The notes: generated from the sequence alone by a model not told the origin. 64,000 nucleotides of DNA from Candidatus Aenigmatarchaeota archaeon (GCA_016184005.1 JACPDL010000003.1:444974-508973); one strand, 5' to 3'; counted from the stretch's first letter, positions 57,501-64,000 are shown. Numbers and translations: made by a program.

Positions 57501-57671
57501 ATTTTTCAGTATGATCTCCGGCATTTCAAGAAGCTGGTCAGCAAGCAACGGGTCCGACCTGTTAAGGTCTGAGAAATCAATGACAGCTGCCTGCTCTTCC
57601 ATGCTTGATTTCGCAAGCTCTGTGTAATACTTATCACGCAAGAAGTCCTCGAGGCGGTTGACAGCATCCAT
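54561..57671 (-). CDS. mcm: Replicative MCM helicase containing an intein
   Basis: Hexameric helicase at the replication fork. The 1036-codon product is a 659-residue MCM plus a 377-residue intein. N-terminal domain: zinc motif CPTC...CECG (residues 120-145). AAA core: Walker A GDPG/TGKS (split by the intein), Walker B LIAIDEFDKM, sensor 1 LAAANP, arginine finger in LSRFDLKFAL. The C-terminal winged helix spans about the last 75 residues (KEVAIEDVMAEAESQ). Splicing is required for a working Walker A. Confidence 0.97.
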   Translation of the reverse strand: MDAVNRLEDFLRDKYYTELAKSSMEEQAAVIDFSDLNRSDPLLADQLLEMPEIILKNLNEAAHNILDEKTNVRIKNLPASREIRIRNLRSKHIGKLMQIDTIIRAASEVKPQIYEAIYQCPTCSTNIVMPQETNLLQKPWMCECGYRGDFTLIEKKMYDIRWLVGVEPFELTTGERPGEISILLKEDLTTPRMQKKTDPGNKIKVVGILKELPKRIKGKLSTKMDTYVDAVNVLPSEIEFEELDISEEDERRIKEFAGDPGIYEKLKESIAPGIYGFDEIKEALVFQLFGGVSHKLPDNTRIRGNIHILITGDPGCLVGDERIVLGNGAISKMQDIGKEHLQKIDVSILTGEGGKKRDKASVFHIYKKQPVIEVITESGKSIKGTYNHPLMCISNDNGRLVRKWSRLDEMKIGDKLAVVTGIPCTITKHLETGFTSAARKYGPKFKGKLPEYLDENLAALMGYVLGDGWVDKYEVGFVVAEPEIDILDKLVNISETLFLIKQSIKTRKLKDSITDGRLIKRKIPLVYATINSKDIAYNLNFLRTKRVPELILRSGNKVAASFLKWLYEADGSVFDKGRGNRSINLKSSKIELLRDVQILLLRFAIHSRVVGDNLMIRRGESMLKFAKHIGFVSEKKRTKLAQLAKSAEGFKHFKSQRTEKIVKIIKHPPEDVYDIEVPRSHRFIANGVISHNTGKSVLLKLVSSVVPRGRYVSGSGVSGAGLTATVVKNEAIGGWVLEAGALILCNKGLIAIDEFDKMSLDDQIAMHEATSIETVSIAKASIVATLPAQTAVLAAANPKFGRFDIARSIVEQIDIPETLLSRFDLKFALMDKPDKTVDEKLAEHIIISRRQPERIEPIISTGLLRKYIAYAKQINSLELTDEAAQLLKNFYVDMRNRYSASETSVVSITLRQYEALLRLAEASAKIRLGDKILIEDANRAIRLVKFSLTQLGYDIETGQIDIDKLESGITASRRKKISGIIDIIATLGKETGKEVAIEDVMAEAESQGITNAEDIIEELKRQGTIFEPRAGFVRKL
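55596..56726 (-). mobile_element. Intein with LAGLIDADG endonuclease in the MCM Walker A
   Basis: 377 residues placed between GDPG and TGKS. Block A starts CLVGDERIVL with Cys1; block B is GTYNHPL; the end is VYDIEVPRSHRFIANGVISHN shortened here to its His-Asn end, followed by Thr as the +1 residue. Two DOD-type LAGLIDADG motifs are seen: LMGYVLGDGWV and FLKWLYEADGSV. All residues for splicing and homing look intact. The insertion site is the ATP loop, a known hot spot in MCM and other ATPases. Confidence 0.95.
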
Positions 57672-57808
57672 GCTAAGAATATGAGTCGAACACTTTTAAG
57701 CACCAGACCTGCATTTCGCGTGCTATACGGGAATTTCCTGTGGAGAAATGACTCTGTCTTTTCCGAATCTAAAGATGCGGGTTTTCTGACGAATTCAAAA
57801 ATAATGAG

Positions 57809-58021
57809 CTATCTAAGATATGGGCATTTACCTTTATCGGTAGTAAATTCTGCATGACATTCTTCGCCTATAGAATATCTACATAAAACGTCTGTTTTTC
57901 CGCCCGTATAAACGTTCACTATAACAGGTTGTCCTATAGTAGGTTGTACAAAAACAGGTGATCCGTTTGCCTTTATTCCTCCACACATAAAGTGGTGTGA
58001 TGCCACTACTTCTTTTGACAT
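57809..58021 (-). CDS. Small Cys-containing protein of unknown function
   Basis: A 70-residue protein with Cys at MCGGI, VLCRYS, EECHAEF and KCPYL, and several His, so metal binding is possible. A beta-rich centre reads GSPVFVQPTIGQPVIVNVYT. No family is recognised. AGA/T-rich codons. It lies on the minus strand between mcm and tbp. Confidence 0.55.
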   Translation of the reverse strand: MSKEVVASHHFMCGGIKANGSPVFVQPTIGQPVIVNVYTGGKTDVLCRYSIGEECHAEFTTDKGKCPYLR

Positions 58022-58063
58022 ACTACAGGAAAAGGCAGTAAAGGTTTTAAATGGATAGCACAG

Positions 58064-58606
58064 CTATACACCAAGCGTCTTGAGCTTGGCTTCGAGCTTC
58101 TTGACAGCGAGCTTGACTGCGTCGAGGCTCTTTGCGCCCGCGCATACGACGCGGCCCGAAGAGAACAGAAGGAATGCGACTTTTGGATCATATATGCGGT
58201 ACACGAGTCCCGGGAATTGTTCCGGCTCGTATTCGCTGTCTTCAAGACGGAAGGCGAGCTGGTCAAGGTTAAGGTCTTTGCCGAGGTCGATGGCAACAAC
58301 TATGTTTTCTATCTTTACTTTGATGTTGTTTTCATTTACCCGGATGCCTATGCGCTTGATGTTCTTCACCGTTTTTCTCAGCGCTACCTTTGCATCTGCC
58401 GTGGAGCGGGCGCCTACGCAGATTATCTTGCCCGAGCGGAATATCAGCGTTGCTACGCGCGGCTCATCAAGACGATAAACTAATCCGGGGAATTGTTCCG
58501 GCTCGTATTCGCTTGCTTCAAGCACTGTGAGCAGCTTGTCAAGGGATATAATCTTCTTTATGTCAGTAGAAGCGACTACGTTTTCGACCTTTATCTTTTC
58601 AGCCAT
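58064..58606 (-). CDS. tbp: TATA-box binding protein
   Basis: Core transcription initiation factor. The 180 residues form the two-fold TBP saddle: the repeat EYEPEQFPGLVYRL in the first half and EYEPEQFPGLVYRI in the second, with IFRSGKIICVGA and LFSSGRVVCAGA. The two halves are very similar, as in archaeal TBP. A GGTGG site lies before ATG 58606. A paired-hairpin repeat lies 92 bases upstream. Confidence 0.98.
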   Translation of the reverse strand: MAEKIKVENVVASTDIKKIISLDKLLTVLEASEYEPEQFPGLVYRLDEPRVATLIFRSGKIICVGARSTADAKVALRKTVKNIKRIGIRVNENNIKVKIENIVVAIDLGKDLNLDQLAFRLEDSEYEPEQFPGLVYRIYDPKVAFLLFSSGRVVCAGAKSLDAVKLAVKKLEAKLKTLGV

Positions 58607-58697
58607 GTAGACCACCTTTTAAAGAATCTGTCTTTAAATAGGGTATTTAAACGTCATAAACTATTTAAACTCACAATAAGTCGAGAACATCCTTGCT

Positions 58698-58744
58698 CAG
58701 AGAAGCATAGCTTCTCTGGCACGTCAGAAAGCTTTGCTTTCTGA
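58698..58744. repeat. Paired stem-loop repeat, copy 3
   Basis: CAGAGAAGC-ATA-GCTTCTCTG (58698-58718) and TCAGAAAGC-TTT-GCTTTCTGA (58724-58744), each a 9-bp perfect stem with a three-base loop, then AGATCAACC. The two hairpins share the core GAAGC/AAAGC-NNN-GCTT with the copy at 17636, and the tail AAGATCAAC with the copy at 34324. It lies in the divergent region between tbp and yjbQ. Confidence 0.6.
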
Positions 58745-58803
58745 AGATCAACCTCCTCTCCTAATTAAAATATATTATAAACGCCCATCAATGAGATGAT
58801 AGC

Positions 58804-59205
58804 ATGTTCTACAGAGAGATCATTCAGACAGAAACGAAGCGGGGAATAAGCTGCAGGGATATTACAGACATTGCAGTGAAGATCGTAAAGAACTCGGGGA
58901 TAAGCGAAGGGTTGTGCAACGTTTTCGTGACAGGAACCACTGCCGGACTGCAGATAAATGAGAATGACAGGTTCCTCGCAGAAGACACGAAGAGGTTTTT
59001 CAAGAGCCTGATAGATGAAGATAAACCTTATGGCCATCCAGAAAACGCGGTCTCCCACATGCGCGCGTCTTTGCTTGATGCCGACATCACGGTGCCTGTT
59101 GCAAGCAACAAGATAGTTCTCGGCAGATGGCAGTCCATACTTCTCTGGGAATTTGCCAAGGAAAAAAGAACCAGGCAGCTGGTAATCACGGTTCTTGGGG
59201 AATGA
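58804..59205 (+). CDS. YjbQ/UPF0047 family protein
   Basis: A 133-residue protein of the YjbQ family, some members of which act as secondary thiamine-phosphate synthases. Family segments are ITDIAVKIVKNSGISEGLCNVF, TGTTAGLQINEND, HMRASLLDADITVPVASNKIVLGRWQ (as its HMRASLLD and LGRWQSILLWEF parts) and the C-terminal TRQLVITVLGE. Conserved His and metal-contact residues are present. Its in vivo role in archaea is unknown. Confidence 0.92.
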   Translation: MFYREIIQTETKRGISCRDITDIAVKIVKNSGISEGLCNVFVTGTTAGLQINENDRFLAEDTKRFFKSLIDEDKPYGHPENAVSHMRASLLDADITVPVASNKIVLGRWQSILLWEFAKEKRTRQLVITVLGE

Positions 59206-59206
59206 T

Positions 59207-59315
59207 ATGCTCTTAATACTCCCGTGACTAAAATCGTGGGTTTCTGAGAGCATGTCATCCCAACATTGTTTATGTAATATCTGCTGTCTAAAGACAGCAG
59301 TTTTAAGCAATGTTG
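59207..59315. repeat. Palindromic repeat cluster 3 (nested hairpins)
   Basis: Two composite palindromes. 59207-59253: ATGCTCT/AGAGCAT enclosing CCCGTGA-CTAAAA-TCGTGGG. 59261-59315: CAACATTG/CAATGTTG enclosing CTGCTGTC-TAAA-GACAGCAG (59281-59300). The inner hairpin matches the one at 25926 in stem core and loop (xxxTGTC-TAAA-GACAxxx). The CCGTGACTAAAATCGTGGG form is like IS200/IS605 terminal hairpins. No transposase nearby. Confidence 0.65.
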
Positions 59316-59336
59316 TGGATAAAATCACAAATTAAG

Positions 59337-59657
59337 TTAACGAGGTTGTCCATAAAATCTTGGAATTCCTACTGGTTTTGTTTCAGCACTACAATACTTG
59401 CTTGCTATCTCATTAAAAGTTGAAGCATCATAAGCTTGTTCAAATGTTTTAGGTGTATAAACAGCAAAAGTCGGTGCTGAAAAAAAGTGATCTTTTCTAT
59501 ACTCTCCGATATCAATGCCAGCCATTGATACTCTCCATAGATCTCTAACTGGAGCTGGAGGTCCGAGTATAGAAGATAAATAAGAACGTCTTTTTTCTAA
59601 AGTAAATCCTTTCATTTGTAATTCTAATTCCATTCTTACTGTAGGAAGAATCTTCAT
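59337..59657 (-). CDS. Protein of unknown function (106 residues)
   Basis: A soluble protein with LELQMKGFTLEKRRSYLSS near the start and an aromatic region (YRKDHFFSAPTFAVYTPKTF). No domain recognised. T/AGA-rich codons, like other standalone genes here. A TATA-like stretch (TTAAATAATACAACTATATAG on this strand, in part) lies close to the start. Confidence 0.55.
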   Translation of the reverse strand: MKILPTVRMELELQMKGFTLEKRRSYLSSILGPPAPVRDLWRVSMAGIDIGEYRKDHFFSAPTFAVYTPKTFEQAYDASTFNEIASKYCSAETKPVGIPRFYGQPR

Positions 59658-59718
59658 ATGTTACTACTATATAGTTGTATTATTTAAAGCTTTCTGTAAT
59701 CTGCTATACAGTTCATTT

Positions 59719-60039
59719 TTACTTTTCAAGCCTGTCAATTTTGGCTGCCACTATAAAATCGTTCTCGCTGAGGCCTCTTATCGCATGCGTTGAAAGATCA
59801 AGTCCCACGCGATTCCATGAAATACGGATATCGGGGTGATGCCTTTCTGACTCGGCAATTTCTGCAACCTTGTTAACGAATTTCATGGCTTCCTTGAAGT
59901 CCTTAAAAACAAATTCTTTCCCTATTTTATGACCTGCAAGACTCCAGTCCTTCACCTGAGAAAGATATTCCTCCGCTTCTTTTTTCGTCATGGGCTTTAT
60001 CCCGCCTTCGCAGGGGACGCATTTCCTGTTCGCCAGCAT
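59719..60039 (-). CDS. Pterin-4a-carbinolamine dehydratase (DCoH/PCD)
   Basis: A 106-residue DCoH-fold protein. Family segments are VPCEGGIKPMTKKEAEEYL at the start, FKDFKEAMKFVNKVAEIAE, and the catalytic RHHPDIRISWNRVGLDLSTHAIRGLSENDF (seen as the RHHPDI and STHAIRGLSENDF parts) with the three His. In archaea lacking aromatic amino-acid hydroxylases, a role in pterin or molybdopterin chemistry is often proposed. It diverges from dph6. Confidence 0.93.
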   Translation of the reverse strand: MLANRKCVPCEGGIKPMTKKEAEEYLSQVKDWSLAGHKIGKEFVFKDFKEAMKFVNKVAEIAESERHHPDIRISWNRVGLDLSTHAIRGLSENDFIVAAKIDRLEK

Positions 60040-60090
60040 TATAGGCCTATGTGCTCACAGCTTAAGAACTTTATTTCTGTTATAGGCATC

Positions 60091-60786
60091 ATGAAATTAG
60101 CAGCGTTGCTTTCAGGCGGAAAGGACTCTATGTACGCCATGTACCAGCTCAGGAAGCAGGGGCATGATATCGTGCAGATAGTATCGATGCTTTCTGAAAA
60201 TCCTGAAAGCTACATGTTCCACGTGCCCAACGTGCATCTGGTTGCAGAGCAGGCAAAGCTCCTCGGCCTGCCAGTAACCTTTGCTGGAACAAAGGGGGAG
60301 AAAGAGCTGGAACTTGAAGACCTGAAGCGGGTCTTTCAGCGGCTTAAGGAACAAGGAATCGAAGGCGTTGTAACGGGCGCAGTAGCAAGCAGGTACCAGA
60401 AGCAGCGGATAGACAAGCTTTGCAAAGAAGCCGGTTTAGAGTCACTGGCACCCCTGTGGTTTCAGGCGCCGAAAGAGCTGCTGATAAACATGATCAAAGA
60501 CGGATTCGAAATAATGATTGTTGCCGTAGGCGCCCCGCCGCTCGATGAATCATGGCTTGGAAGGATAGTGGATTACAAATGCGTCGGTGAGCTCGTGAAA
60601 CTTAACATGCAATACGGCATTCACGTGACTTTTGAAGGCGGAGAAGCGGAAAGCTTCGTTCTAAACTGCCCGATGTTCTCGAAAAGGATTATTGTCGAAG
60701 ATTCCGAAAAGGAATGGGACCAGAAGACGCGCTCAGGCGTGCTGCTGATCAAGAAGATAAGATTCGAAGATAAAGGCCGGTTGTAA
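60091..60786 (+). CDS. dph6: Diphthine-ammonia ligase
   Basis: ATP-dependent amidation, the final step of diphthamide on EF-2. The 231-residue protein starts with the PP-loop AALLSGGKDSMYAMYQL, followed by SMLSENPESYMFHVPN and the family segments GAVASRYQKQRI and EGGEAESFVLNCP. This is the archaeal Dph6 group (MJ0570-like). Combined with dphB at 52599, two diphthamide steps are present; the dph2 gene is not in the window. Confidence 0.93.
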   Translation: MKLAALLSGGKDSMYAMYQLRKQGHDIVQIVSMLSENPESYMFHVPNVHLVAEQAKLLGLPVTFAGTKGEKELELEDLKRVFQRLKEQGIEGVVTGAVASRYQKQRIDKLCKEAGLESLAPLWFQAPKELLINMIKDGFEIMIVAVGAPPLDESWLGRIVDYKCVGELVKLNMQYGIHVTFEGGEAESFVLNCPMFSKRIIVEDSEKEWDQKTRSGVLLIKKIRFEDKGRL

Positions 60787-60859
60787 TTCACTCGTAATTC
60801 ATTCGTCTTGATACTTTTATCCGTGATAATTTTTAATTGTTCATAGCGGGAATTATCTG

Positions 60860-61321
60860 ATGGAACGGCCAAAGATTGCGAAGCGCCTCGGTCTTCTGCC
60901 TGCCGAATACTTCTACAAAACGGCCGGGGTTGTTGGTGCGATAGGTGCTGTTTTTGGCGAAGATGAAGGCACGGGTTATGAGTACACCAGCAGAATCACT
61001 AATGGCATTAAAGCATTCCAGAAAGCACCCGAGTGGTTATATGATAATGCTGAAACAGCAAGAGGGTTTGCATATTCAGAAAATCTTTTTGAAGTAAGCA
61101 ACTATTTTTCTGGGGTAGCTAAACTGTTTCAATCATTCGCCACAGCATACGATAATATGGCAAATAATTGGCTTATGACTTCTCTGGCTGCTGGAACAAT
61201 ATTTGCTCTAGGTTTCGGGATGGGTGAAGTAGTTAGATATTATCGTACCGAAGGCAGGGGAAGTTTCTGGAGAGAATTCATGAGAAAAAAAGGGCAGGAA
61301 AAATACGGCTGGAAAGGCTAG
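60860..61321 (+). CDS. Protein of unknown function with a C-terminal membrane helix
   Basis: A 153-residue protein. Two hydrophobic stretches are visible: a short one near residues 22-32 (AGVVGAIGAVFG) and a strong helix near 104-122 (LMTSLAAGTIFALGFGMGEV), followed by a basic tail (RYYRTEGRGSFWREFMRKKG). The middle is amphipathic and aromatic. No family is recognised. Confidence 0.6.
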   Translation: MERPKIAKRLGLLPAEYFYKTAGVVGAIGAVFGEDEGTGYEYTSRITNGIKAFQKAPEWLYDNAETARGFAYSENLFEVSNYFSGVAKLFQSFATAYDNMANNWLMTSLAAGTIFALGFGMGEVVRYYRTEGRGSFWREFMRKKGQEKYGWKG

Positions 61322-61440
61322 CTGGCGACATTCTTGATCTTCTCAGCGACGAGCGGGGCAACGCTTATCTCCGTTGCCGGGCTTTCTGTTGTGCCCATGG
61401 CGACAAACTTTGAAGCGCGCGAGGAAATCTTTCCAGCGCA

Positions 61441-61471
61441 CTGCCTGCAAGCACGGCATGCAAGCAGGCAG
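61441..61471. repeat. Hairpin upstream of the POR operon
   Basis: CTGCCTGC and GCAGGCAG form a perfect 8-bp stem around a 15-base loop, about 80 bases before porG. The 61322-61550 gap holds no convincing gene; minus-strand frames there are shadows or too weak to call. The hairpin may terminate the upstream transcript or regulate the operon. Confidence 0.35.
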
Positions 61472-61550
61472 CTGCATGTCCTGTTAGTACATAAATGTGC
61501 ATTCGCATCTGAATCGAAAACTGATTTAAGCTGCGGCAAGAATTATTCAT

Positions 61551-62081
61551 GTGTTTGAAATCCGCATACACGGCAGGGGCGGGCAGGGGGCCGTGACTGC
61601 AAGCGAGATGCTTGCGGCTGCTGCATTCATCGACGGCAAATACCCGCAGGCATTCCCGAAATTCGGGCCTGAGCGGACGGGGGCGCCCGTGGAGGCGTTC
61701 TGCCGCATCAGCGACAGGCCGATAAGGCTGAGGTCTCATTCTTACGAGCCGGACTGCGTGATCGTCATGGACAAGAGCCTTGTTGACGCGCTGGATGTCA
61801 CGGCCGGCATAAAAGGCGCGGGCATGATACTGATCAATTCGAACAAGGACGTGAATCTCGGGCACAAAACATACGAGGTCGACGCGACAAAAATCTCGCT
61901 GGAAACGCTTGGAAAAAACATAGTGAGCGGAACGATGCTTGGGGCGTTCTCGAAAGCCTCGGGGCTTGTTTCCCTGAAGGGCATACTGGGCGCCATAAAG
62001 GAAAGGTTTTCCGGCAGCGTTGCGGAAAAAAACATGCAGGCTGCCGGAAGGGCGTACGAAGAATGCAGGGAGGTGCTGTGA
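61551..62081 (+). CDS. porG: Pyruvate:ferredoxin oxidoreductase, gamma subunit
   Basis: Gamma chain of POR, which converts pyruvate and CoA to acetyl-CoA with reduced ferredoxin. The 176 residues contain IRIHGRGGQGAVTASEMLA and PKFGPERTGAPVEAFCRI, the family signatures. The start is GTG 61551, since no in-frame ATG precedes the conserved region. It overlaps porD by one base. A 2-oxoisovalerate oxidoreductase is an alternative that sequence alone cannot exclude. Confidence 0.93.
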   Translation: MFEIRIHGRGGQGAVTASEMLAAAAFIDGKYPQAFPKFGPERTGAPVEAFCRISDRPIRLRSHSYEPDCVIVMDKSLVDALDVTAGIKGAGMILINSNKDVNLGHKTYEVDATKISLETLGKNIVSGTMLGAFSKASGLVSLKGILGAIKERFSGSVAEKNMQAAGRAYEECREVL

Positions 62082-62320
62082 TGTTTCCCGCAACAGAATC
62101 TTCAACTGCCGGAAACAAGACAGGCTCGTGGCGCGTTTTCAGGCCGGTTGTAAACGACAAATGCATCGGCTGCAAGCTGTGCTATTACAGCTGCCCGGAT
62201 GACTGCATACAGATCACGGACAAAAAGGCGATAATAGATTACGACTACTGCAAAGGATGCCTCATATGCCTGAATGTGTGCCCGCACGGCGCGATTACAA
62301 AGGAGATGGAAAAGAAATAA
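62081..62320 (+). CDS. porD: Pyruvate:ferredoxin oxidoreductase, delta (ferredoxin) subunit
   Basis: Electron-carrying subunit with two 4Fe-4S clusters, 79 residues. The cluster motifs are CIGCKLCYYSCP and CKGCLICLNVCP, both complete C-x2-C-x2-C-x3-C-P. It starts at ATG 62081, overlapping the porG stop (TGATG), and is followed 16 bases later by porA. It delivers electrons to free ferredoxin. Confidence 0.95.
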   Translation: MFPATESSTAGNKTGSWRVFRPVVNDKCIGCKLCYYSCPDDCIQITDKKAIIDYDYCKGCLICLNVCPHGAITKEMEKK

Positions 62321-62336
62321 TAATAGTTGATGAAAC

Positions 62337-63470
62337 ATGCAGGTCACAAAAGTGATAGAGGGCTCGCACGCGATTGCCGAAGCCGTGAAGATCGCAGGAC
62401 CGAAGGTTATCGCTGCCTATCCTATCACGCCGCAGACGCACATCATTGAAATGCTCGCGGACATGGTGGCCGCCGGCGCGATAGATGCCGAATACATTAA
62501 CGTGGAATCTGAGCATAGTGCGCTCGCCGCGTGCATCGGTGCACAGGCAACAGGCGTAAGGACGTTCACGGCCACGTCGTCGCAGGGCCTGGCGCTCATG
62601 TTCGAGCTTCTTCACGTGACTTCAGGCATGCGCCTGCCCCTGGTGATGGCTGTCGGCAACCGCGCTTTGTCGGCGCCGCTGAACATATGGAACGACTGGA
62701 GCGATTCAGTCTCTTGCAGGGACAGCGGCTGGATCCAGCTATACTGCGAGAGCCCGCAGGAGGCTTACGACACTGTAATACAGGCTTACCGCATCGCTGA
62801 GCACAAGAGGGTGCTGCTGCCTGTCATGGTGTGTGTTGACGGATACTATCTCACGCATACGTCTGAGCCCGTGAGCATGCTCACGTCCCTCGACGGTTTT
62901 CTGGGGGATTATGAGCCTGAATTCAAACTTGACACTGAAAACCCGTTGTCCCTGGGTGAATACGCAAACCCGGATTATTACCAGGAATTCAAGGAGGCGC
63001 AGCACAACGCAATGGGCAATGCGCTTTCAGTAATCGGCGAGGTAAATGAAGAATTTGCAAGAAAATTCGGGCGCGGCTACGGCAACGGCGTCATAGAAAC
63101 GTTTAACATGGAAAACGCCTCGCACGCAGTGCTTACAATGGGCACGCTGTCGAGCACGATAAAATATTTCATAGAGAGGGAAAAAAGCGATGTCGGCCTT
63201 ATCCGCCTGCGATCATTCAGGCCGTTTCCGTCAGAGGACCTGAAGAAGATATGCAGCGATGTCGGAAGCATAGCCGTCATAGAGAAAGACGTCTCTTTCG
63301 GCTCGGGCGGGGCGGTGGCGACTGAATTAAGAAGCGTCATGGACATCCCTGTCGCGTCTTTTGTCGGCGGTCTCGGCGGCCGCGACATCACGCTGCAGCA
63401 GATAAAGGAGATATTCAACTCCGCCGGGAAAAGCGGGGAAGGGCTTACGTTTGTGGGCTCCAGGCCGTGA
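62337..63470 (+). CDS. porA: Pyruvate:ferredoxin oxidoreductase, alpha subunit
   Basis: Alpha chain, 377 residues. Family segments: VIAAYPITPQTHIIEMLAD near the N-terminus, NVESEHSALAACIGAQATG, RTFTATSSQGLALMFE, and the C-terminal domain II segment SIAVIEKDVSFGSGG. These match the pyrimidine-side domain of thiamine-diphosphate binding. Length is normal. Next comes porB, two bases downstream of the stop. Confidence 0.95.
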   Translation: MQVTKVIEGSHAIAEAVKIAGPKVIAAYPITPQTHIIEMLADMVAAGAIDAEYINVESEHSALAACIGAQATGVRTFTATSSQGLALMFELLHVTSGMRLPLVMAVGNRALSAPLNIWNDWSDSVSCRDSGWIQLYCESPQEAYDTVIQAYRIAEHKRVLLPVMVCVDGYYLTHTSEPVSMLTSLDGFLGDYEPEFKLDTENPLSLGEYANPDYYQEFKEAQHNAMGNALSVIGEVNEEFARKFGRGYGNGVIETFNMENASHAVLTMGTLSSTIKYFIEREKSDVGLIRLRSFRPFPSEDLKKICSDVGSIAVIEKDVSFGSGGAVATELRSVMDIPVASFVGGLGGRDITLQQIKEIFNSAGKSGEGLTFVGSRP

Positions 63471-63472
63471 TT

Positions 63473-64000
63473 ATGATGGGTGAACTTTTCTCTTCAGGCC
63501 ACACGGCATGCGCGGGATGCGGGATGACAAATGTCATAATAAACATACTGCGCGCGGCAGGGCCGGACACAATAATTTCCAATGCGACGTCGTGCAGCGA
63601 GATAGTTTCGTCGCAGTATCCGTGCAGCGCATGGCGCGTGCCTTACATCCATGTTGCATTTGAATGCAGCGCCGCTGTCGCCTCTGGAATAGAAGCCGCC
63701 CTGAAAAGGCAGGGAAAAAAGTCTAACGTCATAGTCATCGCCGGAGACGGAGGCACCTTTGACATAGGGCTTCAGTCCTTGTCAGGGATGGTTGACCGCG
63801 GACACAACGTGCTCTACATCTGCTACGACAACGAGTGCTACGCAAACACTGGCGTGCAAAGAAGCAGCGCGACGCCGCACGGCGCGTGGACGACAACATC
63901 GCCTTACGGCGCTGAAATGCACGGCAACCCGGCGGGGAAAAAACCGATAGCTGAAATGATGGCTGCACAGGGCTGCAAGTATGTCGCGACATCAAGCGTT
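63473..64000 (+). CDS. porB: Pyruvate:ferredoxin oxidoreductase, beta subunit, 3' part cut by window edge
   Basis: The first 176 codons of the beta chain. The thiamine-diphosphate motif is VIAGDGGTFDIGLQSLSGMVDRGHNV, seen as the GDGGTFDIG core and the following YDNECYANTG. Cluster-type cysteines are in HTACAGCGM and TSCSEIV. ATG 63473 and 63476 are both possible starts. The frame runs open to the end of the window, so the stop is not seen. Confidence 0.95.
   Translation, partial: MMGELFSSGHTACAGCGMTNVIINILRAAGPDTIISNATSCSEIVSSQYPCSAWRVPYIHVAFECSAAVASGIEAALKRQGKKSNVIVIAGDGGTFDIGLQSLSGMVDRGHNVLYICYDNECYANTGVQRSSATPHGAWTTTSPYGAEMHGNPAGKKPIAEMMAAQGCKYVATSSV

Noticed and set aside
61318-61539. 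Minus-strand ORF with several Cys before porG
   Set aside because: No ribosome-binding site or family, and its Cys-rich part coincides with the palindrome at 61441; coding is not supported.

Overview
The window is archaeal chromosome. It encodes TBP, an MCM helicase, Rpo12, ribosomal protein eL43, prefoldin beta, the proteasome beta subunit, the aCPSF1/FttA terminator nuclease, archaeal-type ThrRS and ProRS, class I CCA-adding enzyme, the wyosine enzymes, Trm56, two diphthamide enzymes and archaeal SepF. Very tight packing, many 1-4 base overlaps, leaderless-looking starts behind TATA boxes, a bacterial-type zinc adenylate kinase and a split Hef suggest a small-genome lineage such as DPANN. 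That placement is an inference; no rRNA is present to test it.

Layout. 1-3 kb: ZIP transporter (cut by the window edge), NikR-like regulator, MagIII-like glycosylase. 3-4 kb: intron-bearing tRNA-Arg and a Fic/Doc gene with a tiny coupled ORF. 4.1-9.7 kb: gatC-nudix-gatA-GNAT-HAD-IMPase-gatB on the minus strand. 9.7-18.3 kb: uracil-DNA glycosylase, Elp3, a methyltransferase, NDK, a dehydrogenase, a VTT membrane protein, ThrRS, a YbaK editing protein. 18.3-25.4 kb: intron-bearing tRNA-Gln, Trm56, the wyosine set (Taw1, Taw2, Trm5) and adenylate kinase. 27.9-31.3 kb: an accessory stretch with three 80-bp tRNA-like repeats and poorly recognised genes, ending at an intron-bearing tRNA-Pro followed by a CsaA-like protein and ProRS. 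33.3-41.2 kb: prefoldin/Rpo12/eL43, FttA, proteasome, SepF, CCA enzyme, an eight-bladed propeller. 41.3-46.5 kb: Hef helicase, an extracytoplasmic thiol operon (DipZ-like, CcdA, thioredoxin lipoprotein) with its divergent wHTH regulator, and an AbrB/PIN toxin-antitoxin pair. 46.5-53.7 kb: PurM, Nudix, a methyltransferase, an MNT-HEPN module inserted at the start of the Hef nuclease gene, a ureohydrolase, DphB. 53.8-64 kb: RPA-like protein, MCM with an intein in Walker A, TBP, DCoH, Dph6, and pyruvate ferredoxin oxidoreductase gamma-delta-alpha-beta (beta cut by the edge).

The strongest unusual signals are in RNA. All three tRNA genes are interrupted, by eight introns in total. Each intron can be placed by a bulge-helix-bulge in which both cuts fall between the second and third bulge bases, and each predicted mature tRNA has a full cloverleaf. 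In tRNA-Pro the anticodon lies in a four-base exon. Separately, three gapless 80-base repeats, which begin like a tRNA and follow AT-rich promoter-like sequence, mark the accessory stretch upstream of tRNA-Pro. The genome content fits a heavy investment in tRNA biology: Elp3, Taw1/Taw2/Trm5, Trm56, CCA enzyme, two synthetases, an editing protein and GatCAB. Two families of palindromic repeats and a partial duplication of the Hef nuclease start around an MNT-HEPN insert show recent DNA movement.
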